DNA from: Candidatus Nitrotoga sp. CP45
Lineage (GTDB): Bacteria > Pseudomonadota > Gammaproteobacteria > Burkholderiales > Gallionellaceae
Direction: 5' to 3'
Assembly (NCBI GenBank): GCA_945874105.1
Contig: CAMCFJ010000012.1
Location: forward strand, 1 to 64,000
Length of the DNA: 64,000 nucleotides
The position numbers were made by a program, and so were the translations under genes. The notes beneath the pieces are model-generated. The model ran no database searches. It was not told the origin of the DNA and was given only the letters and a program-made list of their open reading frames with translations. Within the stretch, counting starts at the first letter, position 1. Each line of letters starts with the position of its first letter. This document shows positions 17,386 through 26,290 of this stretch, one piece after another.

Positions 17386-18193
17386 TAATGGGATTTATTC
17401 GGCAATATTTATCAGTTTGTCATTAGCTGCGCTTGGCGGATGCCAAACCACTACTTCTGGCGGTGCGGTTGGCGCACAGCGCTCTCAGCTCATGCTTGTT
17501 TCTTCGCAGAAGTTAGAGCAAATTGCCGATCAAAGCTATAGCAAGCTGAAGGCAGAAGCAGAACAAAAAGGGACACTGAATCAAGATCGCGCGATGTTGG
17601 AACGGTTGCTTGTGATTACCAACCGCATCAAACCACATACCGCAACATTCCGTTCTGATGCGCCAAGTTGGAAGTGGGAAGCCAATATCATTAGCGACAA
17701 GCAGCTCAACGCATTCTGCATGCCTGGCGGTAAAATTATTTTTTATTCAGGGCTGATCAATGAGCTAAAACTAACGGATGATGAAATCGCAGTCGTCTTG
17801 GGGCATGAGGTTGCGCATGCCTTGCGCGAACACTCTCGTGAACAGGTATCTCAGGCACTTGCTGCCAATACCGCAATTAATGTTGGTGCCGCATTGCTAG
17901 GTTTAAGTGGAGGTACAGCTGATCTGGTTGGTGCTGGATATCAGGCATTAATCGCGACCAGATTCAGCCGTACTGACGAGACTGAGGCTGATCGCATTGG
18001 TCTGGAACTGAGTGCACGAGCAGGCTACGACCCACGCGCAGGCGTTACGTTGTGGCGAAAAATGATGCAGAGCAAAGGTGGTCAACGCTCACCTGAGTTT
18101 CTGAGTAGCCATCCAGCTGACTCAACTCGTATTCGTCAGATTGAAATGTTGTTGCCAACTGTCCTGCCCCTTTACGAAGCTACGCGTAGATAA
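17378..18193 (+). CDS. M48 family metalloprotease lipoprotein
   Basis: The 271-residue protein carries a lipoprotein signal with lipobox LGGC (19-22), then a peptidase M48 domain with zinc motif HEVAH at 143-147, the ETEADRIGLE segment supplying the third ligand, and the closing FLSSHPADSTRI. This matches the LoiP/YcaL class of periplasmic lipoprotein metalloproteases, which act on envelope proteins. BepA-type TPR repeats are absent. The ATG lies 8 bp inside the thioredoxin-like gene, so the two are coupled. Whether it belongs functionally to the TonB-propeller unit or is carried along in the transcript is unclear. Confidence 0.9.
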   Translation: MFNNGIYSAIFISLSLAALGGCQTTTSGGAVGAQRSQLMLVSSQKLEQIADQSYSKLKAEAEQKGTLNQDRAMLERLLVITNRIKPHTATFRSDAPSWKWEANIISDKQLNAFCMPGGKIIFYSGLINELKLTDDEIAVVLGHEVAHALREHSREQVSQALAANTAINVGAALLGLSGGTADLVGAGYQALIATRFSRTDETEADRIGLELSARAGYDPRAGVTLWRKMMQSKGGQRSPEFLSSHPADSTRIRQIEMLLPTVLPLYEATRR

Positions 18194-18270
18194 CCAGCTC
18201 TCATCAAAATTATTCGCCATGGGTTTCGGGTAGAATGAACATTTTTTCCAAATTCATTTAAAGGCATCTA

Positions 18271-18999
18271 ATGTACAAAATCGCACCCAGCATTATTTCT
18301 GCCAATTTCGCCAAGCTTGGCGAAGAAATCGTCAATGTCCTCGCTGCGGGCGCAGACATTATTCACATAGAAGTGATGAATAAGCACTTCGTGCCAACGT
18401 TCAGAAATGGTTCGAAGGCATGCGCGGCCATCCGTCCTATTACTGAAGCGCCGATCGAGATACACCTGACGAGTGGGTACAATGTAGACAATTCATTGAA
18501 AGACCTTGTACCAGAGTACGCCAAGGCTGGCGCAAACATTATTACTTTTCATCCTGAAGCAGTTGATCGGGATCCTTATAATCTGCCGTCCTTCGAAAAT
18601 ATCGACCGGATCATTGATTTAATCCACGAACATGGCTGCAAAGCCGGGTTGGCATTCAATGCTGGCACGCCTTTTAGCTACCTCGACCATGTCATAAGCA
18701 AGATCGACGTTGTCTTGGTCATGTCTAAACAGACTGGCTTAATCATTGGCCAGAAATTTATTCCTGAGGCGCTTAACAAGGTGCGCATGGCTCGCAAAAA
18801 AATAAATGACAGCGGGCGCAACATCGTCCTGGAAGTCCACGGTGACGTCAATTTAGGCAATATCGCAGAAGTTGCTACGGCGGGTGCCGACACTTTTGTG
18901 ATCGGCTCTGCTTTGTACGAAGCGGGCAATGAGACTGACCCAAACCGCTACGATTCCATTATCGCTGCCCTGCGCGCAGAGCTTGCCAAGGTTGGTTAA
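18271..18999 (+). CDS. Ribulose-phosphate 3-epimerase-like protein with altered active site
   Basis: The 242-residue TIM-barrel protein clearly belongs to the Rpe family: MYKIAPSIISANFAKLG at the start, HFVP, ITFHPEA and GADTFVIGSALYEAG follow the canonical order. Rpe interconverts ribulose-5-P and xylulose-5-P using a metal held by two His and two Asp. Here the expected ligands read His32, Glu34 (usually Asp), His65 and His190 (usually Asp; EVHGD replaces EVDGG). The usual VMDGHF is VMNKHF, and the phosphate-side loop MSVNPGFGGQ is MSKQTGLIIGQ. It may be a paralogue with another substrate or metal, or inactive. AAAGGC precedes the ATG. It stands alone before a terminator. Confidence 0.75.
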   Translation: MYKIAPSIISANFAKLGEEIVNVLAAGADIIHIEVMNKHFVPTFRNGSKACAAIRPITEAPIEIHLTSGYNVDNSLKDLVPEYAKAGANIITFHPEAVDRDPYNLPSFENIDRIIDLIHEHGCKAGLAFNAGTPFSYLDHVISKIDVVLVMSKQTGLIIGQKFIPEALNKVRMARKKINDSGRNIVLEVHGDVNLGNIAEVATAGADTFVIGSALYEAGNETDPNRYDSIIAALRAELAKVG

Positions 19000-19061
19000 T
19001 AAATGCTGCTAGCGTGTCTCTCGCATAGAGTTTCGCTATTTTAATCTTTGCGGGTTCAATT

Positions 19062-19080
19062 CCCCGCCCGAGGGGCGGGG
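19062..19080. terminator. GC-rich hairpin between convergent genes
   Basis: CCCCGCCC-GAG-GGGCGGGG is a perfect 8-bp stem with a 3-base loop, between the ends of the Rpe-like gene (plus) and smpB (minus). The T-run on either side is weak (TGCTTTATT on plus). It most likely terminates both genes. Confidence 0.7.
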
Positions 19081-19093
19081 TGCTTTATTGCAG

Positions 19094-19543
19094 TTAACTG
19101 CGCGATTTTTTCATTGCTTGCTGAGCCTCGCGTGAGGCATCGCGTTCACGCTCGGTGTCACGTTTGTCGTGTTGCTTTTTCCCTTTCGCAAGGCCGATAT
19201 CCAGTTTGACGAGGCTGCCTTTAAAGTGCATGTTCAACGGCATGAGAGTGTAGCCAGCGCGCTGCACTTTGCTGATCAACTTGTATATTTCAGCTGCATG
19301 CAACAGTAGTTTGCGCGTGCGAATGGGATCAGGATAGATATGCGTGGAAGCGGTAGTCAGTGGGCTGATGTGGGAGCCGAATAGATACAGGGCGTCATCT
19401 TTCACCGTAATATAGGCTTCCTTGAGATTGGCGCGTCCGGCGCGGATTGCTTTGACTTCCCAGCCTTCCAGCATGATGCCAGCCTCGTAGCGGTCTTCGA
19501 TGAAGTAGTCGTGGTATGCTTTTTTGTTTTGAACTATGCTCAT
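19094..19543 (-). CDS. smpB: SsrA-binding protein SmpB
   Basis: SmpB binds tmRNA and delivers it to stalled ribosomes in trans-translation. The 149-residue protein has the usual landmarks: [31 protein letters not shown] at the start (shown here in part), [21 protein letters not shown] in the middle, and the basic tail ([16 protein letters not shown]) that enters the ribosome. It is divergent from ratA, an arrangement also seen in E. coli. No tmRNA gene was recognised in the window. Confidence 0.97.
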   Translation of the reverse strand: MSIVQNKKAYHDYFIEDRYEAGIMLEGWEVKAIRAGRANLKEAYITVKDDALYLFGSHISPLTTASTHIYPDPIRTRKLLLHAAEIYKLISKVQRAGYTLMPLNMHFKGSLVKLDIGLAKGKKQHDKRDTERERDASREAQQAMKKSRS

Positions 19544-19585
19544 AATCTGTATATTCTACCAGCTTTGCATGGACGTACTGCTAGA

Positions 19586-20035
19586 GTGGCCTTAGTCGAA
19601 AAATCAGTATTGGTTCCCTACAGCGCGAAGCAGATGTTCGTTCTGGTGGATGATGTGGCGGATTATCCGCAGTTTTTGCCGTGGTGCGGCGGAGCCAGTG
19701 TCATCTCGATGGATGGTGATACCGTACATGCGACAGTGCATATCAATTATCACCATATTAAGCAGAGTTTTACCACTGAGAATGTGCGTCAATTTCCTCA
19801 TCACATTGACATCACACTGAAGGATGGACCGTTCAAACACCTTGACGGTGATTGGCATTTCTTACCTCTTTCCGAATCTGCCTGTAAAATAGAATTCAAA
19901 TTGCATTACGAATTTTCCAATAAGTTACTGGAAAAAGTGTTTGGTCCCGTTTTTCATTATATTGCCAATAGTTTTGTGGATGCATTTGTTCATCGTGCAG
20001 AAAAGATTTATTCAGGAAATAAGAGTCCGGATTAG
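19586..20035 (+). CDS. ratA: RatA-like START/SRPBCC protein (CoQ-binding family)
   Basis: The protein of about 149 residues belongs to the RatA/CoQ10 START-domain family, which includes E. coli RatA, reported to block 70S ribosome formation, and Coq10-type ubiquinone chaperones. The signature VPYSAKQMFVLVDDVADYPQFLPWC lies at the N-terminus (given here in part as ADYPQFLPWC), and LKDGPFKHLDGDWHF is near the middle. I start it at GTG 19586, where homology begins (VALVEKS). The longer reading from ATG 19511 would overlap smpB on the other strand and adds no recognisable sequence. RatB, the usual neighbour in E. coli, is absent. Confidence 0.87.
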   Translation: MALVEKSVLVPYSAKQMFVLVDDVADYPQFLPWCGGASVISMDGDTVHATVHINYHHIKQSFTTENVRQFPHHIDITLKDGPFKHLDGDWHFLPLSESACKIEFKLHYEFSNKLLEKVFGPVFHYIANSFVDAFVHRAEKIYSGNKSPD

Positions 20036-20110
20036 TATTGCAATTCGCCTGTTAGCCAATTAAATGAAAATTCATCTGTGCGTCAAGGCGGGGTTTACTT
20101 AGGGTTACAA

Positions 20111-21037
20111 ATGTTAGATTACGACTTGCATTGTCATTCAACTGTTTCGGACGGATTGTTGACGCCCACTGAATTGGTTGCGCGCGCGGCTGAACGGGGA
20201 GTGAAGTTTCTTGCGTTGACTGACCATGACGATATCTCTGGTTTGGCTGAGGCAGCAGCTGCCGCTACACAGCACGGTATGCAATTTATCAACGGAGTGG
20301 AAATTTCAGTAACCTGGCGCAGCTACACCCTGCATATTATTGGTTTACGTATTGATCCGGCATATAAACCGCTGGCGGAAGGTCTACGCACAATTCGTAG
20401 TGGGCGTGGGGCACGTGCGGAGCTGATGGCTGAGTCACTGGCCAGGAGCGGCATTAGTGGGGCGCTGGCAGGCGCTTATCAATATGCGGATAACCAAGGC
20501 ATTATTGGGCGCACACACTTCGCTCGATTTTTGGTCGAGAGTGGCTACTGCAAGGATGTACGTAGCGTGTTCAAGAATTATCTGGTCAAGGGTAAACCTG
20601 GATATGTGGCACACCAATGGGCTTCGTTGCCGGACGCAGTCAGCTGGATATGCGGCAGTGGTGGTGTCGCCGTGGTGGCGCATCCGGGTCGTTATACTGT
20701 GGCACGTAAAGGTATGGGACAGAAGACCTTGCGCGAATTGCTGAGTGAATTTATCGAGTTGGGTGGGCAGGGAATCGAGGTGGTGTGTGGTAGCCACACG
20801 CCAGAGCAATATTCCGAGTTTGCCCGTTATGCTAATGAGTTTAATTTGCTGGCTTCGTGTGGTTCGGATTTTCATGGGCCAGGTGAAAGCTATCGGGACT
20901 TGGGTCGTTTGCCTGATTTTCCATTGGACTGCCGTCCCGTGTGGCTGGCGTGGGAAGCTGATCCATCTTCGTCTTCAGAAACTCTGCTCACCTCTTCAGG
21001 GGTGGAACGAGGAGAAGCGGAGAAAATTAACCGCTAA
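20111..21037 (+). CDS. PHP-domain phosphoesterase (RNase AM / YciV-TrpH family)
   Basis: The PHP-domain protein of about 308 residues has the metal-binding motif HCHSTVSDG at the N-terminus, LTDHDDISG, NGVEISV, a central VVAHPGRY and a final CGSDFHGPGE, in the order seen in YciV/TrpH. E. coli members remove 3' phosphates from nucleoside bisphosphates and trim 5' ends of rRNA. ATG at 20111 is chosen over the GTG at 20078, because homology starts with MLDYDLHCHS. It sits just before the YciO-like gene (2-base gap) and an M50 protease and trpS, an operon order common in betaproteobacteria. Confidence 0.9.
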   Translation: MLDYDLHCHSTVSDGLLTPTELVARAAERGVKFLALTDHDDISGLAEAAAAATQHGMQFINGVEISVTWRSYTLHIIGLRIDPAYKPLAEGLRTIRSGRGARAELMAESLARSGISGALAGAYQYADNQGIIGRTHFARFLVESGYCKDVRSVFKNYLVKGKPGYVAHQWASLPDAVSWICGSGGVAVVAHPGRYTVARKGMGQKTLRELLSEFIELGGQGIEVVCGSHTPEQYSEFARYANEFNLLASCGSDFHGPGESYRDLGRLPDFPLDCRPVWLAWEADPSSSSETLLTSSGVERGEAEKINR

Positions 21038-21039
21038 CC

Positions 21040-21669
21040 ATGTCACAATTTTTCACTATTCACCCAGCAAATCCACAGCCGCGACTGATTAAACAAGCCG
21101 CCGATTTAGTGCGTAATGGCGCGGTAATTGCTTACCCTACTGATTCCTGCTACGCCTTGGGTTGTCATCTTGGTGACAAGGACGCAGTGGCACGCATTCG
21201 CCAAATACGCGGCGTGGATGACAAGCATCACATGACGATGGTTTGTCGTGATTTGTCCGAGCTAGCCCGTTATGCGCGGGTGGATAATGTGCAATTTCGA
21301 TTGCTGAAAAACAATACGCCGGGCAGTTATACATTTATTCTGGAAGCCACCAAGGAAGTTCCCAAGCGCCTGCAACATCCCAAACGCAGCACGATCGGTG
21401 TTCGCATCCCCGATCATCCGGTGGCATTGGCGCTGCTGGAAGAGCTGGGTGAGCCACTGATAAGTTCTACCTTGATTTTGCCAAATGAGGAGTTTGCAAT
21501 GAATGATGCTGAACAGATTCGCGACCTGTTACAGCATCAAATTGATCTGGTTATGGATGGTGGCGCGGTGGGATTAGACCCGACCACGGTAATCGACCTA
21601 ACCAAGGATATACCTGTAGTGGTACGGTTCGGCAAGGGTGATGTTTCACCATTTTTAATTGAGAAATAA
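21040..21669 (+). CDS. Sua5/YciO/YrdC family protein (YciO-type)
   Basis: The 209-residue protein has the YrdC fold: AVIAYPTDSCYALGCHL and later KRSTIGVRIPDHPVALALLEELGEP, then VDLVMDGGAVGLDPTTVIDL. YrdC/Sua5 proteins make threonylcarbamoyl-AMP for the t6A37 tRNA modification; the YciO subgroup, which this resembles in length and context, has a related but less certain role. It is translated between the PHP phosphoesterase (2-base gap) and the M50 protease (7-base gap), so all four genes to trpS probably form one operon. Confidence 0.88.
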   Translation: MSQFFTIHPANPQPRLIKQAADLVRNGAVIAYPTDSCYALGCHLGDKDAVARIRQIRGVDDKHHMTMVCRDLSELARYARVDNVQFRLLKNNTPGSYTFILEATKEVPKRLQHPKRSTIGVRIPDHPVALALLEELGEPLISSTLILPNEEFAMNDAEQIRDLLQHQIDLVMDGGAVGLDPTTVIDLTKDIPVVVRFGKGDVSPFLIEK

Positions 21670-21676
21670 ATAACAC

Positions 21677-22324
21677 ATGCAGATCGACCAATTGATACAA
21701 ACCATTGCCATTGCGGCGATTCCGATTTTATTTGCAATTACCTTGCATGAGGCGGCGCATGGTTATGTGGCGCGGCATTTCGGTGATATGACGGCTTATC
21801 AGCAGGGGCGTATCAGCTTGAATCCCATCCGTCACATTGATCTTGTCGGTACTATCCTGTTACCGATGCTGACATTATGGATGGGCGGAATCTTGTTCGG
21901 TTGGGCAAAACCGGTGCCTGTGAACTTTGCCGCTCTGCGCCGTCCCAAGCAAGACATGCTTTGGGTTGCACTAGCCGGTCCGCTTGCCAACCTGTTCATG
22001 GCGCTATTGTGGGCGGCACTGGCCAAGCTGGCATTGACATTGCCGGCAAATTATTTCGCCGCGCCATTGTTGGGAATGGCGCAGATCGGAATTAAAATAA
22101 ACGTCGTGCTAATGGTGCTTAATTTACTGCCACTGCCGCCTCTGGATGGCGGTCGTATGGCCGTCAGCCTGCTGCCGTATCGGCAGGCTTCCATGCTGGC
22201 AAGAATTGAACCCTACGGTATGTTCATACTGATTTTTTTGGCCGTTTCGCCTGTTCTCATCTGGATATTGGGCCCGCCTGTAACCGGGCTTATCCAGTTA
22301 ATTAATTCTATTTTTGGACTGTAA
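21677..22324 (+). CDS. Site-2 protease family (M50) membrane metalloprotease
   Basis: The 215-residue polytopic protein has the zinc motif HEAAH at 24-28 inside the first membrane segment and the second conserved motif NLLPLPPLDGG at 149-159, which brings the third ligand Asp. These define site-2 proteases that cleave within membranes. No PDZ domain is present, which places it in the short, YwhC-like subgroup of unknown substrate. Five to six membrane helices are visible. Gene order with YciO-like and trpS is frequent in betaproteobacteria. Confidence 0.92.
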   Translation: MQIDQLIQTIAIAAIPILFAITLHEAAHGYVARHFGDMTAYQQGRISLNPIRHIDLVGTILLPMLTLWMGGILFGWAKPVPVNFAALRRPKQDMLWVALAGPLANLFMALLWAALAKLALTLPANYFAAPLLGMAQIGIKINVVLMVLNLLPLPPLDGGRMAVSLLPYRQASMLARIEPYGMFILIFLAVSPVLIWILGPPVTGLIQLINSIFGL

Positions 22325-22334
22325 AGTAAAAACT

Positions 22335-23537
22335 ATGCATGTTGATCGAGTGTTATCAGGAATGAGGCCCACGGGTAGCCTGCATCTTGGGCATTACCAT
22401 GGCGTGTTGAAAAACTGGGTGCAGATGCAGCAACAATATGAGTGCTTATTTTTTGTTGCTGATTGGCATGCGCTGACCACGCATTATGATACCCCTCAGA
22501 TTATTGAACAAAGCGTATGGGATATGGTCATTGACTGGCTGGCTGTGGGAGTTGATCCAGCTCGAGCCACGCTGTTCATCCAATCCAAGGTGCCAGAGCA
22601 CGCTGAATTACACCTGTTGCTATCCATGATTACACCGCGTGGGTGGCTGGAACGTGTGCCAACCTATAAAGACCAGCAGGAGAAACTGTCAGAGAAGGAT
22701 TTAAGCACATATGGATTCCTCGGCTATCCGCTATTGCAAAGTGCGGATATCCTCATTTACCGCGCCACGCAAGTGCCAGTAGGTGAAGATCAGGTGCCAC
22801 ACATCGAGTTCACGCGCGAAATTGCACGTCGTTTTAACCACATTTATGGGCGCGAATCGGGTTTCGAGGAAAAAGCAAAAGCTGCCATCAAGCAACTGGG
22901 GGGCAAGAAAGCAAAGCTGTATGGCGAGTTGCGTACTCGTTATCAGGAGCAAGGTGATGGCGAGGCGCTGCAGTCTGCCAAACTCCTGCTCGACGAACAG
23001 CAGAACCTGAGCATGGGTGATCGCGAGCGTCTACTCGGCTATCTTGAAGGCGGTGGGAAAATGATTTTATTCGAACCGCAAGCCATGCTCACTGCTGCTT
23101 CGAAAATGCCCGGACTGGACGGGCAGAAAATGTCAAAATCCTACAACAACACAATCAGTCTGCGCGAGGACGAAGCCAGTGTGACCAAGAAAATTCGCAC
23201 CATGCCGACCGACCCGGCGCGTATACGTCGTACCGATGTTGGAAATCCGGATAAATGTCCTGTATGGCAGTTGCATCAGGTATATTCCAACGAAGATACC
23301 CAGAATTGGGTACAACAAGGCTGTAGGAGCGCGCACATGGGCTGTATCGAATGCAAACAGCCGGTGATAGATGCAGTATTGGCTGAACAAAATCCCATGC
23401 GCGAGCGTGCCCAGCTCTATCTGGATGATCCCACGCTGGTGCGCAACATCATCTCTGATGGTTGCGAGAAAGCACGCAAGCTGGCGGCCGAGACCATGCG
23501 CGACGTGCGTGAGGCGATGGGTCTGAAGTACAGCTAA
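22335..23537 (+). CDS. trpS: Tryptophanyl-tRNA synthetase
   Basis: This class I synthetase charges tRNA-Trp. The N-terminus MHVDRVLSGMRPTGSLHLGH contains the HIGH-type motif HLGH, and KMSKS appears intact in GQKMSKSYNN. An extra segment between about 185 and 245 (KKAKLYGELRTRYQEQGDGE and following) lengthens the protein to 400 residues compared with about 334 in E. coli; similar insertions occur in betaproteobacterial TrpS. The ATG at 22335 is preferred over an upstream in-frame TTG at 22314, which lies inside the protease gene. Confidence 0.96.
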   Translation: MHVDRVLSGMRPTGSLHLGHYHGVLKNWVQMQQQYECLFFVADWHALTTHYDTPQIIEQSVWDMVIDWLAVGVDPARATLFIQSKVPEHAELHLLLSMITPRGWLERVPTYKDQQEKLSEKDLSTYGFLGYPLLQSADILIYRATQVPVGEDQVPHIEFTREIARRFNHIYGRESGFEEKAKAAIKQLGGKKAKLYGELRTRYQEQGDGEALQSAKLLLDEQQNLSMGDRERLLGYLEGGGKMILFEPQAMLTAASKMPGLDGQKMSKSYNNTISLREDEASVTKKIRTMPTDPARIRRTDVGNPDKCPVWQLHQVYSNEDTQNWVQQGCRSAHMGCIECKQPVIDAVLAEQNPMRERAQLYLDDPTLVRNIISDGCEKARKLAAETMRDVREAMGLKYS

Positions 23538-23593
23538 ACAGCTAAACAGGATGACGCATTGCGCCTAACTTATTGTAGGTGCCGGCATAACAG

Positions 23594-24406
23594 GTGAATA
23601 CTTTGGAGCAGTCTCCAGGCAACACGCACAGCGTTCATATCCATGGCCAACCGCTGCTGGAGATGCCACATGATCTTTATATTCCGCCGGATGCGTTGGA
23701 AATTATTCTTGAGGCTTTCCAGGGGCCGCTGGATTTGTTGCTGTACCTGATCCGCAAGCACAATTTGGATGTGCTCGATATTCCGATGGCACAGCTGACG
23801 CAGCAATACATGGCCTACATCGAGATCATGCAGCACAACCGCTTGGAATTGGCCGCCGAATATTTGCTAATGGCGGCGGTGCTGATTGAGATTAAATCAC
23901 GCATGTTGCTGCCGAGGTCGTCCAAGCTTGTGGATGCGGGAGAGGAAGATCCACGTGTCGAGCTGATGCGTCGTTTGCTGGAATACGAACAGATGAAGCT
24001 GGCCGGGCAGAAGCTGAACGAATTGCCGCAGGCCGGACGTGATTTCGAGCTCGTTCAAGTCCTGATCGAACGTGTTGAAGAGCAGCGATTACCGAATATT
24101 TCTGTGGAAGATTTACGTCAAGCCTGGCTCGCGCTGCTGGTGCGCGCAAAGCTGAATACTCATCACAGAGTGCGGCGCGAGGAGCTTTCGGTGCGCGAAC
24201 AAATGACACGTGTGTTGCGCCAGTTGCGGCACGGCGAGTTCGAAGCATTTGAGAATCTGTTTGAAGCGAGCGGTGGCATTGCAACTCTGGTGGTGACTTT
24301 TATTGCAATTCTGGAGTTGGCCAAGGAATCATTGGTCGAAATTACACAAACCGAATCATTGGGGAAAATTTATGTCCGGGCAAGCCGTAGCCTTACCGCT
24401 GAGTGA
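23594..24406 (+). CDS. scpA: Condensin-associated kleisin ScpA
   Basis: ScpA bridges the SMC head domains and, with ScpB, forms the bacterial condensin that organises the chromosome. The 270-residue protein has the signature FQGPLDLLLYLIRKHNLDVLDIPMAQLTQQY at about 40-70 (given here in part as FQGPLDLLLYLIRK), then ELAAEYLLMAAVLIEIKSRMLL (in part) and a C-terminal winged helix. The start is GTG 23594; the first 35 residues are variable. It overlaps the scpB start by 35 bases, a sign of translational coupling. Confidence 0.95.
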   Translation: MNTLEQSPGNTHSVHIHGQPLLEMPHDLYIPPDALEIILEAFQGPLDLLLYLIRKHNLDVLDIPMAQLTQQYMAYIEIMQHNRLELAAEYLLMAAVLIEIKSRMLLPRSSKLVDAGEEDPRVELMRRLLEYEQMKLAGQKLNELPQAGRDFELVQVLIERVEEQRLPNISVEDLRQAWLALLVRAKLNTHHRVRREELSVREQMTRVLRQLRHGEFEAFENLFEASGGIATLVVTFIAILELAKESLVEITQTESLGKIYVRASRSLTAE

Positions 24407-24962
24407 CGAAGTTGCCGCCCACATTGACGCGGTGCAACTCAAGAAAATATTGGAAGTTGCGTTGCTGACTTCCCCAGAACCACTGTCTCTGGCGGAGCTG
24501 AAAAAACTTAGCGATGTGCCGGTAGAAAATAATCTTATAGAAAAAATGCTGGAACAATTGGCGCAGGAATATGCAGGCAGAGGCGTGGAACTCAACCGAG
24601 TGGCGAACGGTTGGCGGTTTCGCGCATGTCCTGAGATGCAGCCTTATTTGGATCGCCTCAATCCACAAAAACCGCCGCGCTATTCGCGCGCGGTTATGGA
24701 AACTCTCGCAATTATCGTTTACCGTCAACCCGTAACGCGTGGCGATATCGAAGAGATTCGCGGGGTAGCAGTATCCTCACAAATTTTGAAAACCCTGGAA
24801 GCGCGTGGCTGGATAGATATAATCGGCACGCGCGATACACCTGGTAAACCAGAATTGTTCGCTACCACCAAACAACTGCTGGACGACCTTAACCTGCGCT
24901 CGTTGCAGGAACTACCGCCACTGGAAGAAATGAGCAGTCTGCTGGAGCACGATGAGGCATGA
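24372..24962 (+). CDS. scpB: Condensin-associated winged-helix protein ScpB
   Basis: ScpB binds the middle of ScpA as a dimer. The 196-residue protein has two winged-helix domains; the conserved core reads SRAVMETLAIIVYRQPVTRG and later GWIDIIGTRDTPGKPELF. The ATG at 24372 (MSGQAVALP) with GGGGAAA just upstream is taken as the start, rather than the ATG at 24303, which lies deep in scpA. The smc gene is not in the window. Confidence 0.95.
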   Translation: MSGQAVALPLSDEVAAHIDAVQLKKILEVALLTSPEPLSLAELKKLSDVPVENNLIEKMLEQLAQEYAGRGVELNRVANGWRFRACPEMQPYLDRLNPQKPPRYSRAVMETLAIIVYRQPVTRGDIEEIRGVAVSSQILKTLEARGWIDIIGTRDTPGKPELFATTKQLLDDLNLRSLQELPPLEEMSSLLEHDEA

Positions 24963-24983
24963 ATTTTGAGTGCAAGCTGAACC

Positions 24984-25763
24984 ATGAAATACATCAGTTC
25001 GCACAGCAATCCTTTCTTTAAAGAACTGCTCAAGCTGGCCAGTTCAGCACGGCAACGCCAAAAGGCGCAGCAGACTTTATTGGAAGGCGCACATCTACTT
25101 CAGGCTTATCATGCATACGGCAGCCAACAGCCGCAGCACCTGTTTGTGACAGAGGCGGCGGTGCAAAACCGCGAAGTGGCGGCGTTATTGAAAAAATTTC
25201 CTGATGTGCCGCTATCTCAATTGGACGATAGCTTGTTTGCTGAACTGTCCGAGCTCAAAACTCCCAGCTGTATTCTCGCTCTTGTTGAAATACCTCGAAT
25301 CCCAATCCCAGCAGTGCATAGCGGCTTTTGTTTGCTGCTGGAAGACATCCAGGATCCTGGCAATCTTGGCTCCATATTGCGTTCCGCTGCTGCAGCAGGT
25401 TGCGATGCAGTATTTTTGTCCAGGAATTGCGCCGATGCATGGTCGCCCAAAGTGCTGCGGGCCGGGATGGGTGGACATTTTGTGTTAAGCATCCATGAGT
25501 CAACTGATTTGCTCGCTATGGTTACTGCATTTCAAGGGGAAGTTTTTGCCACTGTAGTGGGTGCAAAGAGCAATCTGTATGACTGCGATCTTCATGGCAA
25601 CATTGCCTTCGCGTTTGGAAATGAGGGAGCCGGGCTGTCAGAAAGCTTGCTGGCAATAATCAGCCAACACATCACCATCCCTATGCCTGGGCGCAGCGAA
25701 TCATTAAATGTTGCTGCGGCCACGGCAGTATGTCTGTTCGAAGCAGTACGGCAACGCAGATAA
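24984..25763 (+). CDS. TrmH/SpoU family RNA 2'-O-ribose methyltransferase
   Basis: The 259-residue SPOUT enzyme has an N-terminal substrate-binding domain (LEGAHLLQAY near residue 34) and the trefoil-knot catalytic domain with the three SpoU motifs: LEDIQDPGNLGSILRSAAAAG, AFAFGNEGAGLSES and ITIPMPGRSESLNVAAATAV (each given in part by its core). The likely substrate is a ribose 2'-OH in rRNA or tRNA; the exact position cannot be read from the sequence. It begins 21 bases after scpB and may be co-transcribed. Confidence 0.92.
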   Translation: MKYISSHSNPFFKELLKLASSARQRQKAQQTLLEGAHLLQAYHAYGSQQPQHLFVTEAAVQNREVAALLKKFPDVPLSQLDDSLFAELSELKTPSCILALVEIPRIPIPAVHSGFCLLLEDIQDPGNLGSILRSAAAAGCDAVFLSRNCADAWSPKVLRAGMGGHFVLSIHESTDLLAMVTAFQGEVFATVVGAKSNLYDCDLHGNIAFAFGNEGAGLSESLLAIISQHITIPMPGRSESLNVAAATAVCLFEAVRQRR

Positions 25764-25952
25764 TCTTTGATCTCAAAATTACCGGTAAATATCAAGCGGA
25801 TTGTTGGTTGGAAATCTACTCCAGAAGAAGTTGAATGGAGGTACTTTTGCAGCCCGCGCTTTATGGAGTTGCGATGTGCAGCTTGATTTGCTCAATTTGG
25901 GTTGTTATAGTGAAAACGGTTTATGGCGCTTCATAACGAAAGGAAAAATAAA

Positions 25953-26282
25953 ATGAATATGCTAGGAGCAACAACCTCAACAGTGGATGTTTCCAAAGAA
26001 AAACTAATGGACGACTTGAGAGCAGTGGTAGTAGATGCTGAAGAACTGCTGAAGGCGACTGCCAATCAGACCGGGGAACGTATCGCGGCGGCACGCGCCA
26101 GGGCAGGAGATTCATTGCAAGCAGCCAAGACTCGGCTTTCCAATGCACAAGTGGCGGTTATGGAAAAAACCCGGGCTGTCGCCACGGCCACGGATGAATA
26201 CGTACATGTTAATCCATGGCAGGCCATAGGAATTGCTGCAGCTGTCGGCATTCTCCTCGGCGCAGTTATTTCCCGTCGTTGA
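25953..26282 (+). CDS. DUF883 (YqjD/ElaB/YgaM) membrane-anchored protein
   Basis: This small protein (109 residues) has a long amphipathic helix rich in Ala, Lys and Glu, and a C-terminal membrane segment (VNPWQAIGIAAAVGILLGAVISRR) that defines the YqjD/ElaB family. In E. coli these tail-anchored proteins bind ribosomes at the inner membrane in stationary phase. ATG at 25953 follows a good GAAAGGA site; the in-frame ATG at 25923 lies upstream of it. It heads a yqjD-yqjE-yqjK-like trio. Confidence 0.9.
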   Translation: MNMLGATTSTVDVSKEKLMDDLRAVVVDAEELLKATANQTGERIAAARARAGDSLQAAKTRLSNAQVAVMEKTRAVATATDEYVHVNPWQAIGIAAAVGILLGAVISRR

Positions 26283-26290
26283 GTCCGTTG

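Noticed and set aside
19045-19080. tRNA-like T-arm (GCGGGTTCAATTCCCCGC) before the smpB terminator
   Set aside because: No acceptor, D or anticodon arm precedes it, and the loop and stem pairing are off by one base. It overlaps a simple terminator hairpin.
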